A stretch of DNA of 64,000 nucleotides, from contig ONCH01000001.1 of assembly GCA_900316265.1 (NCBI GenBank), forward strand, positions 21,871 through 85,870, given 5' to 3'. Shown here in pieces: positions 1 to 9,108 of the stretch. The position numbers and the translations under genes are program-made. How positions within the stretch are numbered: position 1 is the stretch's first letter; the number at the start of each line of letters is the position of its first letter. This DNA comes from an uncultured Prevotellaceae bacterium. GTDB taxonomy: Bacteria > Bacteroidota > Bacteroidia > Bacteroidales > Bacteroidaceae. The notes beneath the pieces are model-generated. The model worked only from the letters and a program-made list of their open reading frames with translations, made no database searches and was not told the DNA's origin.

Positions 1-2
1 TG

Positions 3-2219
3 CTGGGCATGGTGGAGGTGGCTATTGCCAACACCGTCCCTGCGATAGAGAAAAACAAACAAAACCCTGAGCAGTTCTACCCCATCGTCGAGCGCATTCT
101 CCGTCTGAACCCCGTCATTGTGGGTTCGACCATCGCCTTCGAGCCCAACTACTATCCGCAGGAGGGTAAGTACTACGCGCCTTATGCCTATCGCAAAGAC
201 TCAATAACCATTGACACCAAACAGCTGGGTAACCAGGACTACGACTACCACTGCATGGACTGGTACCTCATACCGAAGCTGTTAAGCAAGCCCTACTGGA
301 GCGACCCCTACTACGACTTCGGTGGTGGTGACATGATGATGGCAACCTATTCATTTCCGTTGTTCGACAGCGATGGTGAGATGTATGCCGTTATTACTGC
401 CGACATCTCGCTGGACTGGCTGACCGAGCGACTGCGCCATATTGACAAATTCAACAACCAGTCGATAAACGATATTGCATGGGAGGACCTGGAATGCTAT
501 AGCTTCATCATCAGCCGTAACGGTTCCTACGTGGTGCATCCCGACAAGGAGCGCATCCTCAACCAGACCTACTTCTCCTATGCCCTAGAGACCGAGGACA
601 AGGCGGACGATAAGGTGGGCTACGACATGGTAAATGGCAAGCAGGGAACGGCGACTATCGATAACGACGGTACGGCCTCTTTCATCATCTATAAGCCCAT
701 TGAGCGTACAGGGTGGGCGATGGCTATTATCTTCCCCTACAAGATGATGTATCAGGATGCCATTAGCCTGGGGGCCATCATTGTTGTCCTGATGGTTATC
801 GGACTGATTATCCTCTATTTCGTCTGCCGTTTCACCGTTCGTCGTATCACGCGTCCACTACAGCTCTTTGCTGACTCTGCTGACGAGATAGCGAAGGGTC
901 ATTTCCAGAACGAGTTGCCCGTCATTAAGAGTCAGGACGAGATGCAGCAGTTGCGCAACTCCTTCCTACAGATGCAGACGTCACTGGTGCGCCAGATTGA
1001 GGAGACGAAGACTGTCAATGAAGCCAAGGGCCGCATGGAGAGCGAACTGCTGATTGCCCGCAACATCCAGATGTCGATGCTGCCAAAGATATTCCCGCCC
1101 TACCCTGAACGCGACGATATAGACATCTACGCCTGTCTGACACCTGCAAAGGAGGTAGGCGGCGACCTCTACGACTTCTTCATCCGCGATGAGAAACTGT
1201 TCTTCTGCGTGGGTGACGTCAGTGGCAAGGGTATTCCTGCCTCATTGGTCATGGCCGTTACGCGCTCCCTGTTCCGCACGGAGTCTGCCCACGAGAGCAA
1301 TCCTGCCAAGATTGTCGGACATATCAACGACAACATCGCAGAAGACAACGAGTCGAACATGTTTGTCACCTTATGGGTGGGCGTTCTCGACCTGCCCACA
1401 GGACGCCTGCGCTACTGTAATGCTGGCCACTGTGCTCCTGTACTCATCGGCTCCGGCATGGGCGAACTGCCCATCGTGCCCAATGTTCCAGTAGGTGTCG
1501 TGCCTGGCTTTAAGTTCGAGGTTCAGGAAGCCATCGTCTGCTACGGCACCACGATATTCCTCTATACCGACGGACTGACAGAGGCCACCGACAGCAACGA
1601 CAAGCTCTTCGACGACCAGGGCATGATGGATACTGCCCAGCAGCTGTACGACGCACAGAACTATGAGCCTCTGCACGTCGTGGAGACGATGGAGCAGGCT
1701 GTCAAGCAGTTCGTTGGCGGCGCTGAACAGAGCGACGACCTGACGATGATGGCCATTCAATATCGGAAGAAACAGAAAAATATACGCATGCAACACAGCA
1801 TTACACTTACCAATGACCTCGAACAGGTACCACAACTGTCCGACTTTGTCGACATGGTATGCATGGAGGTCGGTTTTGAACCTACTATGGTTATGCAGAT
1901 GAACCTTGCTATCGAGGAGGCTGTCGTCAACGTGATGAGCTACGCCTATCCCGTTGGCACTGTTGGCAACGTCAACATCGAGGCCCAAGCCGACGACGAA
2001 CGTCTGAAGTTCACCATCGTCGATAACGGCATTCCCTTCGACCCCACCGCCAAGGCTGAGGTTGACATCACACTCGGTGTTGAAGAACGACCCATTGGCG
2101 GACTGGGTATCCACCTGGTGCGCCAGCTGATGGATAGCATCAACTACGAGCGCATTGACGGAAAGAATGTGCTGACACTTCGCAAGAAAATTGACAAACC
2201 GCCCGTCATACAGGAGTAA
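3..2219 (+). CDS. SpoIIE/RsbU-type PP2C phosphatase fused to an anti-sigma-like ATPase (5' end outside window)
   Basis: The frame is open from the first bases of the window and no N-terminal membrane helix or signal is present, so the true start lies upstream and the gene is partial. The visible 736 or so residues contain an extracytoplasmic dCACHE-like sensor (about 1-245), one membrane helix (about 250-272), a HAMP linker, a PP2C/SpoIIE phosphatase domain (about 345-590, with GGDLYDF and GDVSGKGIPASL motifs) and a C-terminal HATPase_c domain of the RsbW type (about 600-730, with NLAIEEAVVNV, VDNG and GGLG). Proteins of this family dephosphorylate a STAS-domain antagonist in partner-switching circuits, and the ATPase-like domain can rephosphorylate it or bind a partner. 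A STAS protein lies three genes downstream at 6146, which fits as its partner; that pairing is inferred. Confidence 0.9.
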   Translation: MGMVEVAIANTVPAIEKNKQNPEQFYPIVERILRLNPVIVGSTIAFEPNYYPQEGKYYAPYAYRKDSITIDTKQLGNQDYDYHCMDWYLIPKLLSKPYWSDPYYDFGGGDMMMATYSFPLFDSDGEMYAVITADISLDWLTERLRHIDKFNNQSINDIAWEDLECYSFIISRNGSYVVHPDKERILNQTYFSYALETEDKADDKVGYDMVNGKQGTATIDNDGTASFIIYKPIERTGWAMAIIFPYKMMYQDAISLGAIIVVLMVIGLIILYFVCRFTVRRITRPLQLFADSADEIAKGHFQNELPVIKSQDEMQQLRNSFLQMQTSLVRQIEETKTVNEAKGRMESELLIARNIQMSMLPKIFPPYPERDDIDIYACLTPAKEVGGDLYDFFIRDEKLFFCVGDVSGKGIPASLVMAVTRSLFRTESAHESNPAKIVGHINDNIAEDNESNMFVTLWVGVLDLPTGRLRYCNAGHCAPVLIGSGMGELPIVPNVPVGVVPGFKFEVQEAIVCYGTTIFLYTDGLTEATDSNDKLFDDQGMMDTAQQLYDAQNYEPLHVVETMEQAVKQFVGGAEQSDDLTMMAIQYRKKQKNIRMQHSITLTNDLEQVPQLSDFVDMVCMEVGFEPTMVMQMNLAIEEAVVNVMSYAYPVGTVGNVNIEAQADDERLKFTIVDNGIPFDPTAKAEVDITLGVEERPIGGLGIHLVRQLMDSINYERIDGKNVLTLRKKIDKPPVIQE

Positions 2220-2278
2220 TTGAGCCCTATTTAATGTTTTTTAACTGCGGCAAGTGGACTGCAGTAAGAGATTTTTAA

Positions 2279-2286
2279 TAATTTTG
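2279..2286 (+). promoter_or_regulatory. possible -7 promoter element for the ABC transporter gene
   Basis: The sequence TAATTTTG matches the Bacteroidetes -7 consensus TAnnTTTG and lies 49 bases before the ATG at 2336. No clear TTTG -33 box is visible at the usual distance, so this is a weak call. Confidence 0.35.
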
Positions 2287-2335
2287 CAAACAATATATAT
2301 ATACGGCATCATGTTAATATGAGCCGCCAAGAGAG

Positions 2336-5224
2336 ATGACAGATATCATTCTTTCCAGTTTCATCAGCTTGTTTGCCCTATTCGGCAAAGAAGAACAGGT
2401 GGATGAACGATGGGCAAAAGACATGCTCATCAGTTATTTGCGTCGCCATTTCGGTATCCGCAATACCGACCTCTATGTCGATTTGTATAGCGACATGCGC
2501 ATGGCTTACGAGATGACTGACGACTTGAACACCCAGGAAACTGTCAGTGGCATCTGCTCAAATCTGCATGGTAAGATTCGCACCAGTGAGGAAGCCCTGC
2601 TGCTGCTCCGTCTGATGGAGTTCTGCGGTGGCAACGGCATTCAGTCTGTCGAGATGTTCGACACGATGGCTGCCCACTTCCACATCTCTGAGAGACAATA
2701 TCGCAATTTCTTCGATTTCGTCAACAATTGCGAGACAGAATACGTCAAGCTGCACCACCTCGCAGGTTTCGAGGGCGTGCTCAAGACACTTTACGACACA
2801 GAGACGGGCCTCCTGCTCTTCAGCTACGATGGGCAAGACAAGGTGCTGCTCAACGATATCCCCATTCTGCCGGGTGCCTATCAGGTGTGGCTCCAGAGCA
2901 GTGTGCTCAAGGGCATGAACAGCAATCCCGTCTATTACTCATCCATCATTGCCTGCTACCAGAAGGAGCACGACACCACACAGGCTGTCACCTTCTGCGG
3001 ACGCGACATCAATTTCCGCTTCCCTAATAGCGACAACGGCATGCACGACCTCAGCTTCACGCTGCGCAATGGCGAGCTGCTGGCTATCATGGGTGGTTCG
3101 GGTACTGGTAAGACGACGCTCCTGTCACTGCTCAACGGCACGCTGACGCCCCAGCAGGGCACCATCACCATCAATGGGCACAGCATCACCGAGCCCGCCA
3201 CCAAGGCGCTCATCGGCTTTGTGCCACAGGACGACCTGCTCATCGAGGAGCTCACCGTTTATCAGAACCTCTGGTACACCGCCAAGTTCTGCTTCGAGGG
3301 CATGAGCGATGAAGACCTTGACCGTCGTGTTATGAAGACGCTGAAAGACCTCGGACTCGACGCCGCCAAGGATTTGAAGGTCGGCTCACCCATTCATAAG
3401 TTCATCTCCGGTGGTCAGCGCAAGCGCCTGAACATCGCCCTGGAGCTTATCCGCGAGCCTGCCGTGCTGTTCCTCGACGAGCCCACCAGCGGCCTGTCGT
3501 CAGCAGACACTGAGAAAGTCATCAACCTGCTGAAGGAGCAGACGCTGAAGGGCAAGCTCATCGTAGTCAATATCCACCAGCCGTCCAGCGACGTCTATAA
3601 GCTCTTCGACCGTCTGTGGCTGCTCGACAAGGGAGGCTATCCCGTCTATGACGGCAACCCCATCGACGCTGTCACCTACTTCAAGGAGGCGGCCAACTAC
3701 GCAGATGCAGAGACCAGCGCCTGTCCGACGTGTGGTAATGTGAATCCGGAGATTGTGCTCAACATCATTGACGAGAAAGCCCTCAACAGCAGTGGCGAGC
3801 TCTCTGACGAGCGCAAGACGACTCCGCAGGAGTGGCACGAGCTCTACCTGAAGGTACAAGCCAAGAAGGGCGTGGAGCCTGTGGCTGTCAGCGCTGTACC
3901 TCCCTCCGACCAGAAGAAGCCAGGAGCACTGAAGCAGTTCGGCATCTTCCTGGGTCGTACCATCCGTACCAAGATAACCAATACGCAATACATGGCCATC
4001 GCCCTGCTCCAAGCACCGCTGTTGGCACTGGTCTGCGGCTATCTGACGCGCTTTGCACCCCCTGAGGGCTATAGCGTGATGAATAACAAGAACCTCGTCA
4101 GCTACTTCTTCATGGCGGTCATCGTGGCCACCTTCACAGGTATGAGCGGTAGCGCCGAGGAGATTTTCAAGGACCGTGCGCTGCTCAAGCGCGAGCGCTT
4201 CCTGCACCTGTCATACGGCAGCTATATCTGGTCGAAGATTGTCTTCATGGGTGCGCTGTCACTGGTGCAGACGCTGTTGTTCATACTCGTGGGCAACACG
4301 ATGATGGGCATCCAAGGACTGTTCACCACGTGGTGGCTTATCCTGTTTGTGACGGCATTCCTCGCCAACCTCACAGGACTGCTGCTCTCACAATGTCTCA
4401 GCAGCATCGTGGCTATCTATATCAGCATCCCCATGCTGCTCATCCCACAGATTCTGCTCTGCGGACTGGTGGTCAGTTTCTCTGACCTCACGCCCAAGAG
4501 CACGACGGGCAACGTACCGTTGGTGGGCAATCTCATCCCCTCGCGCTGGGCTTACGAGGCGCTGGCTGTCTCGTCGTTCACCGACAATGCCTACGAGAAA
4601 GAGTTCTTCGAGGTGGACCGCCAGAAGTACGAGAACCAGTTCTATAACATGGGCTACCTCTACGAGTTGCAGTCACAGCTGCAGACCCTGCGCGACGAGC
4701 AGAAGAACCACAAGCCCGTTGACCCCAACCACATCGAGGTCATCCGCGACAACCTGCCACGCGTCACAGCGTTCTGCGGCATCCAGCCCTATCAGGGTGC
4801 CTACGACTACCAGTCGCTCTACAACTACATGCAGGAGGCTGAGAAGAACCTCACCAAGCGCAGCAACAAGCTGGCGCTGGAACGCGACGCCATCATGAGC
4901 AAGCTGTTGCGCACTGCCGGTAAGGACGGCGTGCTGCAGCTGAAGCGCGACAACTACAACCTGAAGCTCGAAGACTGCGTGGTCGGTGCCGACCAGCACT
5001 CGATGGTTGATGTTATCGACAACTGCATCGTGCCCCGTACGGGACTCATCTTCCTCACGCCCTTCACCAGCTGTGGCAATGCCCCATTCTACAGCAGTGA
5101 GAAAGTGGTCGGTTCGTGGCACATTAAGACCCTCTGGTTCAACATCAGCATCATGCTGCTCATGAGCATCCTGTGCATCGTCCTGCTACTCACCGACTGT
5201 CCAGGAAAATACGTCAGGAAATGA
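2336..5224 (+). CDS. ABC-2 type transporter with fused ATPase and permease (ABCG-like half transporter)
   Basis: The protein has 962 residues. An N-terminal helical domain of about 230 residues of unknown role precedes an ABC ATPase with Walker A GGSGTGKTT (about 253-261), signature SGGQRKR (from about 358) and Walker B LFLDEPTS (about 377-384). The C-terminal half carries about six membrane helices (for example VTAFLANLTGLLLSQ and NISIMLLMSILCIVLLL) with a large soluble segment (about 750-900) between the last two. This is the domain order of ABCG-type exporters. It lies 116 bases after the phosphatase gene and before a lipoprotein and a STAS gene in the same direction. The substrate cannot be told. 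Similar ATPase-permease fusions with an N-terminal helical region are common in Bacteroidetes without known function. Confidence 0.88.
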   Translation: MTDIILSSFISLFALFGKEEQVDERWAKDMLISYLRRHFGIRNTDLYVDLYSDMRMAYEMTDDLNTQETVSGICSNLHGKIRTSEEALLLLRLMEFCGGNGIQSVEMFDTMAAHFHISERQYRNFFDFVNNCETEYVKLHHLAGFEGVLKTLYDTETGLLLFSYDGQDKVLLNDIPILPGAYQVWLQSSVLKGMNSNPVYYSSIIACYQKEHDTTQAVTFCGRDINFRFPNSDNGMHDLSFTLRNGELLAIMGGSGTGKTTLLSLLNGTLTPQQGTITINGHSITEPATKALIGFVPQDDLLIEELTVYQNLWYTAKFCFEGMSDEDLDRRVMKTLKDLGLDAAKDLKVGSPIHKFISGGQRKRLNIALELIREPAVLFLDEPTSGLSSADTEKVINLLKEQTLKGKLIVVNIHQPSSDVYKLFDRLWLLDKGGYPVYDGNPIDAVTYFKEAANYADAETSACPTCGNVNPEIVLNIIDEKALNSSGELSDERKTTPQEWHELYLKVQAKKGVEPVAVSAVPPSDQKKPGALKQFGIFLGRTIRTKITNTQYMAIALLQAPLLALVCGYLTRFAPPEGYSVMNNKNLVSYFFMAVIVATFTGMSGSAEEIFKDRALLKRERFLHLSYGSYIWSKIVFMGALSLVQTLLFILVGNTMMGIQGLFTTWWLILFVTAFLANLTGLLLSQCLSSIVAIYISIPMLLIPQILLCGLVVSFSDLTPKSTTGNVPLVGNLIPSRWAYEALAVSSFTDNAYEKEFFEVDRQKYENQFYNMGYLYELQSQLQTLRDEQKNHKPVDPNHIEVIRDNLPRVTAFCGIQPYQGAYDYQSLYNYMQEAEKNLTKRSNKLALERDAIMSKLLRTAGKDGVLQLKRDNYNLKLEDCVVGADQHSMVDVIDNCIVPRTGLIFLTPFTSCGNAPFYSSEKVVGSWHIKTLWFNISIMLLMSILCIVLLLTDCPGKYVRK

Positions 5225-5283
5225 AAGATGAAAAACGAAAAATGAAATAAACATTATTAATAACTTAAAAAACAAAAGAACAG

Positions 5284-6081
5284 ATGAAAAAGTTATCTAT
5301 CCTGGCTCTTGCAGCCATCGTCTTCGCAGCATGCGGAGGTAACAAAAGTACAAGCAACGCAGAGGAGGCTGATTCTCTGAAGAGTTTCGAACAAGAGCAG
5401 ATTGAGGCCAGCATCAAGATGCACTTCGACAGCATCGCTGCTGAGTTCAGCAAGATTGACCAGCCCAACTTCGTGAAGGAGACTGAGAACGGCATCGCAC
5501 TCACCAAGGAAGAGAAGCAGGTGAAGCCAACCTATCTGCTCGCTCCTTCAGTAGCTGACGAGGCTACCACCCTCGCAGAGAAGTATCGCGTACTCGCTGC
5601 CCTGAACGTTGACAAGCGTATCGCCAACCTCTATGAGATGCCCGTTGAGGACTTCGACAAGGCCATCACCAAGCTGGCTGCTGACATCGACGATCCTTCT
5701 TTCAAGGACATTGAGGACAAGGGCAGCATCTTCGAGACCTCTTCAGATCTCTACAAAGCTATGGAGGACAACGGTCGCATCAACTACTTCTGGCAGATTG
5801 CTTCTGCTGCCCTCGTTGAGCAGCTCTACATCGTTAGCCAGAACAAGGACAAGTTCCTGAGCACCTTCACCGACGAGACCGCTGCTAACGTTACTTTCCG
5901 TATCATCCTCATCCTCGACGCCACCAACCGTCTGTCTCAGTACGATCCTGAGATTGCACCCGTTGCTGCCGCTATGACTCCGCTGGAGCACCTCAACGCC
6001 ACTTCTGTCAACGAGCTGAAGGCTCAGATGGACGACATGAAGGCTGAGATCGAGGCTGCTCGCAAGGCACTCGTGAAGTAA
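5284..6081 (+). CDS. predicted lipoprotein of unknown function
   Basis: The 265-residue product begins with a lipoprotein signal peptide, MKKLSILALAAIVFAACGG, with Cys17 as the expected lipidation site. The mature part is acidic, rich in Ala, Asp and Glu and mostly helical in appearance, with no motif that I recognise. It lies between the ABC transporter and the STAS gene, all in one direction, so it may belong to the same operon and act at the membrane near the transporter; that is inferred only from position. Codon use resembles that of highly expressed genes here. Confidence 0.75.
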   Translation: MKKLSILALAAIVFAACGGNKSTSNAEEADSLKSFEQEQIEASIKMHFDSIAAEFSKIDQPNFVKETENGIALTKEEKQVKPTYLLAPSVADEATTLAEKYRVLAALNVDKRIANLYEMPVEDFDKAITKLAADIDDPSFKDIEDKGSIFETSSDLYKAMEDNGRINYFWQIASAALVEQLYIVSQNKDKFLSTFTDETAANVTFRIILILDATNRLSQYDPEIAPVAAAMTPLEHLNATSVNELKAQMDDMKAEIEAARKALVK

Positions 6082-6145
6082 GTCTAAAGTTTAGAGTTTA
6101 GAGTTTATAGTTTAGAGTTTAAAGTTTAAAGTTAAGAGTTTAACG
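6082..6145 (+). repeat. short tandem repeat tract (AGTTTAGAG-type) in spacer
   Basis: The 64-base spacer between the lipoprotein and the STAS gene is made almost wholly of degenerate units of the kind GTTTAGA / GTTTAAA (about seven copies). Comparable tracts occur at 10380 and 11790. Confidence 0.7.
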
Positions 6146-6448
6146 ATGATATTTGACATTCAACAACAGCCGCAAGGCATGTACGCCACCGTCAGTGGCC
6201 GATTAGACACCCCCGCAGCCGTCAAGGCCCAGCAGGAGATTCTCCCTCTGTTGGAGAATGCCGACAAGGCTATCACACTCGACTGCAAAGGCTTGGAGTA
6301 CATCAGTTCATCAGGTCTGCGCCTTTTCCTTACCATCCGTAAGGAGGTTGCTGCCAAGGGTGGAAGCGTTGTTATTCAGAACATCAACGATGACATCAAG
6401 AAGGTGTTCATGATGACTGGTTTCTTCAACCTCTTCACCATTAGCTGA
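6146..6448 (+). CDS. STAS-domain anti-sigma factor antagonist
   Basis: The 100-residue protein is a single STAS domain of the SpoIIAA/RsbV type. The strand-loop region CKGLEYISSSGLRLFLTIRK contains the conserved serine cluster where these proteins are phosphorylated by an RsbW-like kinase and dephosphorylated by a SpoIIE-like phosphatase. Both such domains are present in one protein at the start of this window. The gene follows a predicted lipoprotein by 64 bases and is followed by a clear terminator. No sigma-B-like factor is encoded within the window, so the final target of the switch is unknown. Confidence 0.85.
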   Translation: MIFDIQQQPQGMYATVSGRLDTPAAVKAQQEILPLLENADKAITLDCKGLEYISSSGLRLFLTIRKEVAAKGGSVVIQNINDDIKKVFMMTGFFNLFTIS

Positions 6449-6474
6449 CACAAACGCGTTATATACTAACAAAT

Positions 6475-6512
6475 AGCCGGAGAAGTTCATGGAGACTTCC
6501 CCGGCTTTTTCT
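6475..6512 (+). terminator. rho-independent terminator after the STAS gene
   Basis: Arms AGCCGG-A-GAAGT and ACTTC-C-CCGGCT form a hairpin with a short TCATGGAG loop, followed by TTTTTC. It lies 27 bases after the STAS stop and also separates the convergent esterase gene. Confidence 0.85.
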
Positions 6513-6530
6513 ATATAGCAAGCTTCCTGA

Positions 6531-8294
6531 TTACGGAAGCACTACCTTTCTACCATTCACGATATACAGGCCCTTATTTAGAGGTGAGACCTTGCGACCC
6601 TGCAGGTCATAGACATCACTTCTGCCCTCTTCCGTCTTACTTCTTACATCCATAATGCCCGTAGCGTTGAAGTCGTCCGCCTTGAGGGTGATGCGACCCA
6701 CTACGAAGTCGTCGTCCTTGGCAGCACCGGTGTAGAACACGATGACATAGTCGCCTCTCTGAGCCACCGTGAACTCAAACTTCTGAGGACGGATGCTGGT
6801 AAAGGCGTTTGCCGTATTGCCACCGATATTCTTCGTGGGCGTGATAACGGTCGAAGCCACCGTCTGGCCGTTGGCGTCCTCCAAGGCCACCGTCACGGGC
6901 ACGTGTTCAGGGTGTTCCCAGTTGTACAGTCTGAAGCTGAGCGTGTAATGTCCTGTGTGCAGCGTCATTGTAGAGCGGCCTGAGGCGTCACCGAACTTCG
7001 CCCACGCGGCCTTCTCTCCGCCTGCGGCGTTCTGTATCAGCAGACCATACTCGAAGCCCTTGCTCTCATTGGTGAAGTGCAGCAGGCGAGGACCGTTGGT
7101 AAAGGGCAGACCACCACCCACACGCGTCGAGGAGCCGGTGCCATTGCTGACATACCAGTCCTGTGGCACGATACCTTCCATATTGAAACGGCCGCTCAGG
7201 TCATACGTCGTCTCTGATGTTACGCAGTTAATCAGACACGAGGCCTCGCCCGTCTTGCCATTGCTGTCCGTCACCTCCATGCGCACGTCGTGCGTACCGA
7301 CTGCAGGAGCCGTCAGTGTGGCGGTATAGGGAGCCGCTGTCAGGGTCTGCAGCAGCGTGGTGCCATCATAGATGTCTGCCTTCACAATCTCACCCTGCTG
7401 GGCTTGCGCAGTAGCCTCAATGGCGAAGTCGTGGAAGGTAGCCTCACCCTCAGGAGCCATGCAGAGGTGCGTGGTTTCGCCAGCAGGCACCGTGATGCGC
7501 GCCTTGGGCTGGTTCAACGAGAAGCGCTTGCAGAAGTTCCATATCAGCTTACGGTTGTCGGTCATTGGCCAGTGGCCGCCACTGTGGTAAGAGAACAGCC
7601 ACACCTCGCCACCGTTCGCACCACCTGTCCATTTTTCCAGGTCACCGTCATACCAGCCGGGCTGATACACCGTCTTGCTATATTGCGTGTGCTTGTCGTG
7701 CTTGGCATAGTTCTCTATGTAGGCATGGATGCCATATTGTTCATAGCCGAACACATCGTCATCGTAGGCGATGCACTCCAGCAGGTTCACGGGCTTCTGA
7801 CATTTGTTCCAGGGCTGCTCAGTGAACTGGATGCCACTGGTGGGCGCAAAGGCCGCAATCTTGTTCTGCATGTTCGCTATGCAGTGGTGAATCAGCATGG
7901 AGCCCATCGAGAAGCCCGACCAATAGACGCGGTCCTTGTCAATGTTATAGCGGGTGTACATCTCGTCGATGGCCTTGCTGACGAAGTTCTGGTCGTTCGT
8001 ACCGCCAATGTCCCATGTGTTGCCGTCGCTACGCAGATAGGTCACCACGAACTTCGCCGTGTCAATCAGCTCATACAGCTTGTCAGAGCCATACTGGTAC
8101 TCCGGGTCCTGGTTCATGCCGTGCGTCACAATGAAGAGCGGCGACTTCTCAGGCAACGTGTTTGGGGTGAAGACCACCATGTTTCTTTGTTTTCCGTTTA
8201 CGGTGATGTTGATAGACTGCTGCTCGTAAGCCGACACCTGCGACGCCAGCAACAGCAATAACAATGCGAATAGTGAGTAATGTGGGTATTTCAT
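6531..8294 (-). CDS. secreted CE1/PHB-depolymerase-like esterase with C-terminal sorting tail
   Basis: The 587-residue protein has an N-terminal signal peptide (about 1-22), then an alpha/beta-hydrolase domain of the polyhydroxybutyrate depolymerase/feruloyl esterase type. The nucleophile elbow GFSMG is at 127-131 with Ser129, and an oxyanion-region THGM is near 57-60. A middle Ig-like segment (about 265-360) and a carbohydrate-binding-like beta domain (about 365-540) follow. The C terminus ends in DLQGRKV...GLYIVNGRKVV, the tail common on secreted Prevotella proteins and read here as a type IX-type sorting signal. A role in removing acyl groups from plant polysaccharide is inferred from the family. 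It is divergent from the LuxR-type regulator at 8407. Confidence 0.82.
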   Translation of the reverse strand: MKYPHYSLFALLLLLLASQVSAYEQQSINITVNGKQRNMVVFTPNTLPEKSPLFIVTHGMNQDPEYQYGSDKLYELIDTAKFVVTYLRSDGNTWDIGGTNDQNFVSKAIDEMYTRYNIDKDRVYWSGFSMGSMLIHHCIANMQNKIAAFAPTSGIQFTEQPWNKCQKPVNLLECIAYDDDVFGYEQYGIHAYIENYAKHDKHTQYSKTVYQPGWYDGDLEKWTGGANGGEVWLFSYHSGGHWPMTDNRKLIWNFCKRFSLNQPKARITVPAGETTHLCMAPEGEATFHDFAIEATAQAQQGEIVKADIYDGTTLLQTLTAAPYTATLTAPAVGTHDVRMEVTDSNGKTGEASCLINCVTSETTYDLSGRFNMEGIVPQDWYVSNGTGSSTRVGGGLPFTNGPRLLHFTNESKGFEYGLLIQNAAGGEKAAWAKFGDASGRSTMTLHTGHYTLSFRLYNWEHPEHVPVTVALEDANGQTVASTVITPTKNIGGNTANAFTSIRPQKFEFTVAQRGDYVIVFYTGAAKDDDFVVGRITLKADDFNATGIMDVRSKTEEGRSDVYDLQGRKVSPLNKGLYIVNGRKVVLP

Positions 8295-8318
8295 ACACTT
8301 AATAAGTTAATAGCGCTG

Positions 8319-8350
8319 CAAAGATACAGCATATCTTCCAAATAACCAAA
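8319..8350 (-). promoter_or_regulatory. promoter of the esterase gene
   Basis: On the minus strand TATCTTTG (8319-8326) is preceded by TTTG (8347-8350) with 20 bases between, the standard Bacteroidetes promoter. The region is shared with the divergent promoter at 8368-8398. Confidence 0.75.
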
Positions 8351-8367
8351 AATAAATCACGATTTAT

Positions 8368-8398
8368 TTTGTATTTCTCTCGGTTTGCACTACCTTTG
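8368..8398 (+). promoter_or_regulatory. promoter of the LuxR-type regulator
   Basis: TTTG (8368-8371) and TACCTTTG (8391-8398) are 19 bases apart. Only eight bases separate the -7 element from the ATG at 8407, so the transcript should have almost no 5' leader. Confidence 0.8.
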
Positions 8399-8406
8399 CA
8401 AACAAT

Positions 8407-9018
8407 ATGGAAACAATGGGACAGCCAAAGATAGCCGTAGTAGGTAGCAACACACTGGCGCTGATAGGTATGCGACAGCTGTTGCAGAGCGTGATGCCGA
8501 TAGTCGAGGTAGTCACGCTGGGCTCCTTTGCCGAACTCACTGCCAACCATCCCGACCAGTATTTCCACTACTTCGTCTCGATGGAAATAGTGCTCAGCGA
8601 GCGTGCCTTCTTCCTGGAGCGCAGACGAAAAACCATCGTGCTGACAACGACTCAGAACGAGACCGCCCAGCTGTCCGACTTCCACTGTCTCTACATCAAC
8701 CAACCCGAACAGCAACTGCTCCATGCACTGCTCCAATTGGAACAGCATGCCCACCGCGGCGGTCGCAACCTACCGCCCACAGCCACCGAGTCCGCTCAGT
8801 CCCGCCAGCTGCTGACACGTCGCGAGGTGGAGGTCATGTCACTCATCGTGCAAGGCTATATTAATAAAGAGGTGGCCGACAAGCTCCACATCGGTTTATC
8901 CACCGTCATCACCCATCGCAAAAACATCATGGACAAGCTCGGCCTGAAAAGCGTGTCGGCACTGACCATCTATGCCGTCACCCACGGCTACGTGGACGTA
9001 GATAAGGTCAAGGGGTGA
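8407..9018 (+). CDS. LuxR/NarL-family transcription regulator with degenerate receiver domain
   Basis: The 203-residue protein has a C-terminal LuxR-type helix-turn-helix (about 135-200; LTRREVEVMSLIVQGYINKE, then a recognition helix in STVITHRKNIMDKLG). The N-terminal 115 residues have the spacing of a response-regulator receiver, but the acidic pocket and phospho-acceptor aspartates are missing: the usual DDH is replaced by GSN and the central strand reads YFVSMEIVLS. It is therefore probably not regulated by ordinary phosphorylation. No partner histidine kinase is adjacent. The divergent esterase gene is a possible target, by position only. A promoter with almost no leader is present upstream. 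Confidence 0.85.
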   Translation: METMGQPKIAVVGSNTLALIGMRQLLQSVMPIVEVVTLGSFAELTANHPDQYFHYFVSMEIVLSERAFFLERRRKTIVLTTTQNETAQLSDFHCLYINQPEQQLLHALLQLEQHAHRGGRNLPPTATESAQSRQLLTRREVEVMSLIVQGYINKEVADKLHIGLSTVITHRKNIMDKLGLKSVSALTIYAVTHGYVDVDKVKG

Positions 9019-9045
9019 GGAATAAATTTTCATCATTTTTAGGTA

Positions 9046-9076
9046 TTGCCGGAAATGTTAATACTTGTTACCTTTG
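9046..9076 (+). promoter_or_regulatory. promoter of the porin-imelysin-cytochrome operon
   Basis: TACCTTTG (9069-9076) is preceded 20 bases earlier by TTG (9046-9048). The predicted leader to the ATG at 9109 is about 30 bases. Confidence 0.7.
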
Positions 9077-9108
9077 CAGCCGGAAATCGACATTAAAGGT
9101 AAAAAGAC

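Noticed and set aside
1371-2114. Long minus-strand frame opposite the phosphatase gene
   Set aside because: It mirrors the codon pattern of the real gene on the other strand and encodes no recognisable domain. Similar long shadows at 3500-4207, 7290-8261, 12503-13573 and 30594-31262 were set aside for the same reason.
8299-8754. Minus-strand 151-codon frame beneath the LuxR-type gene
   Set aside because: It lies opposite a well-supported regulator gene and across the divergent promoters, with no domain signal.
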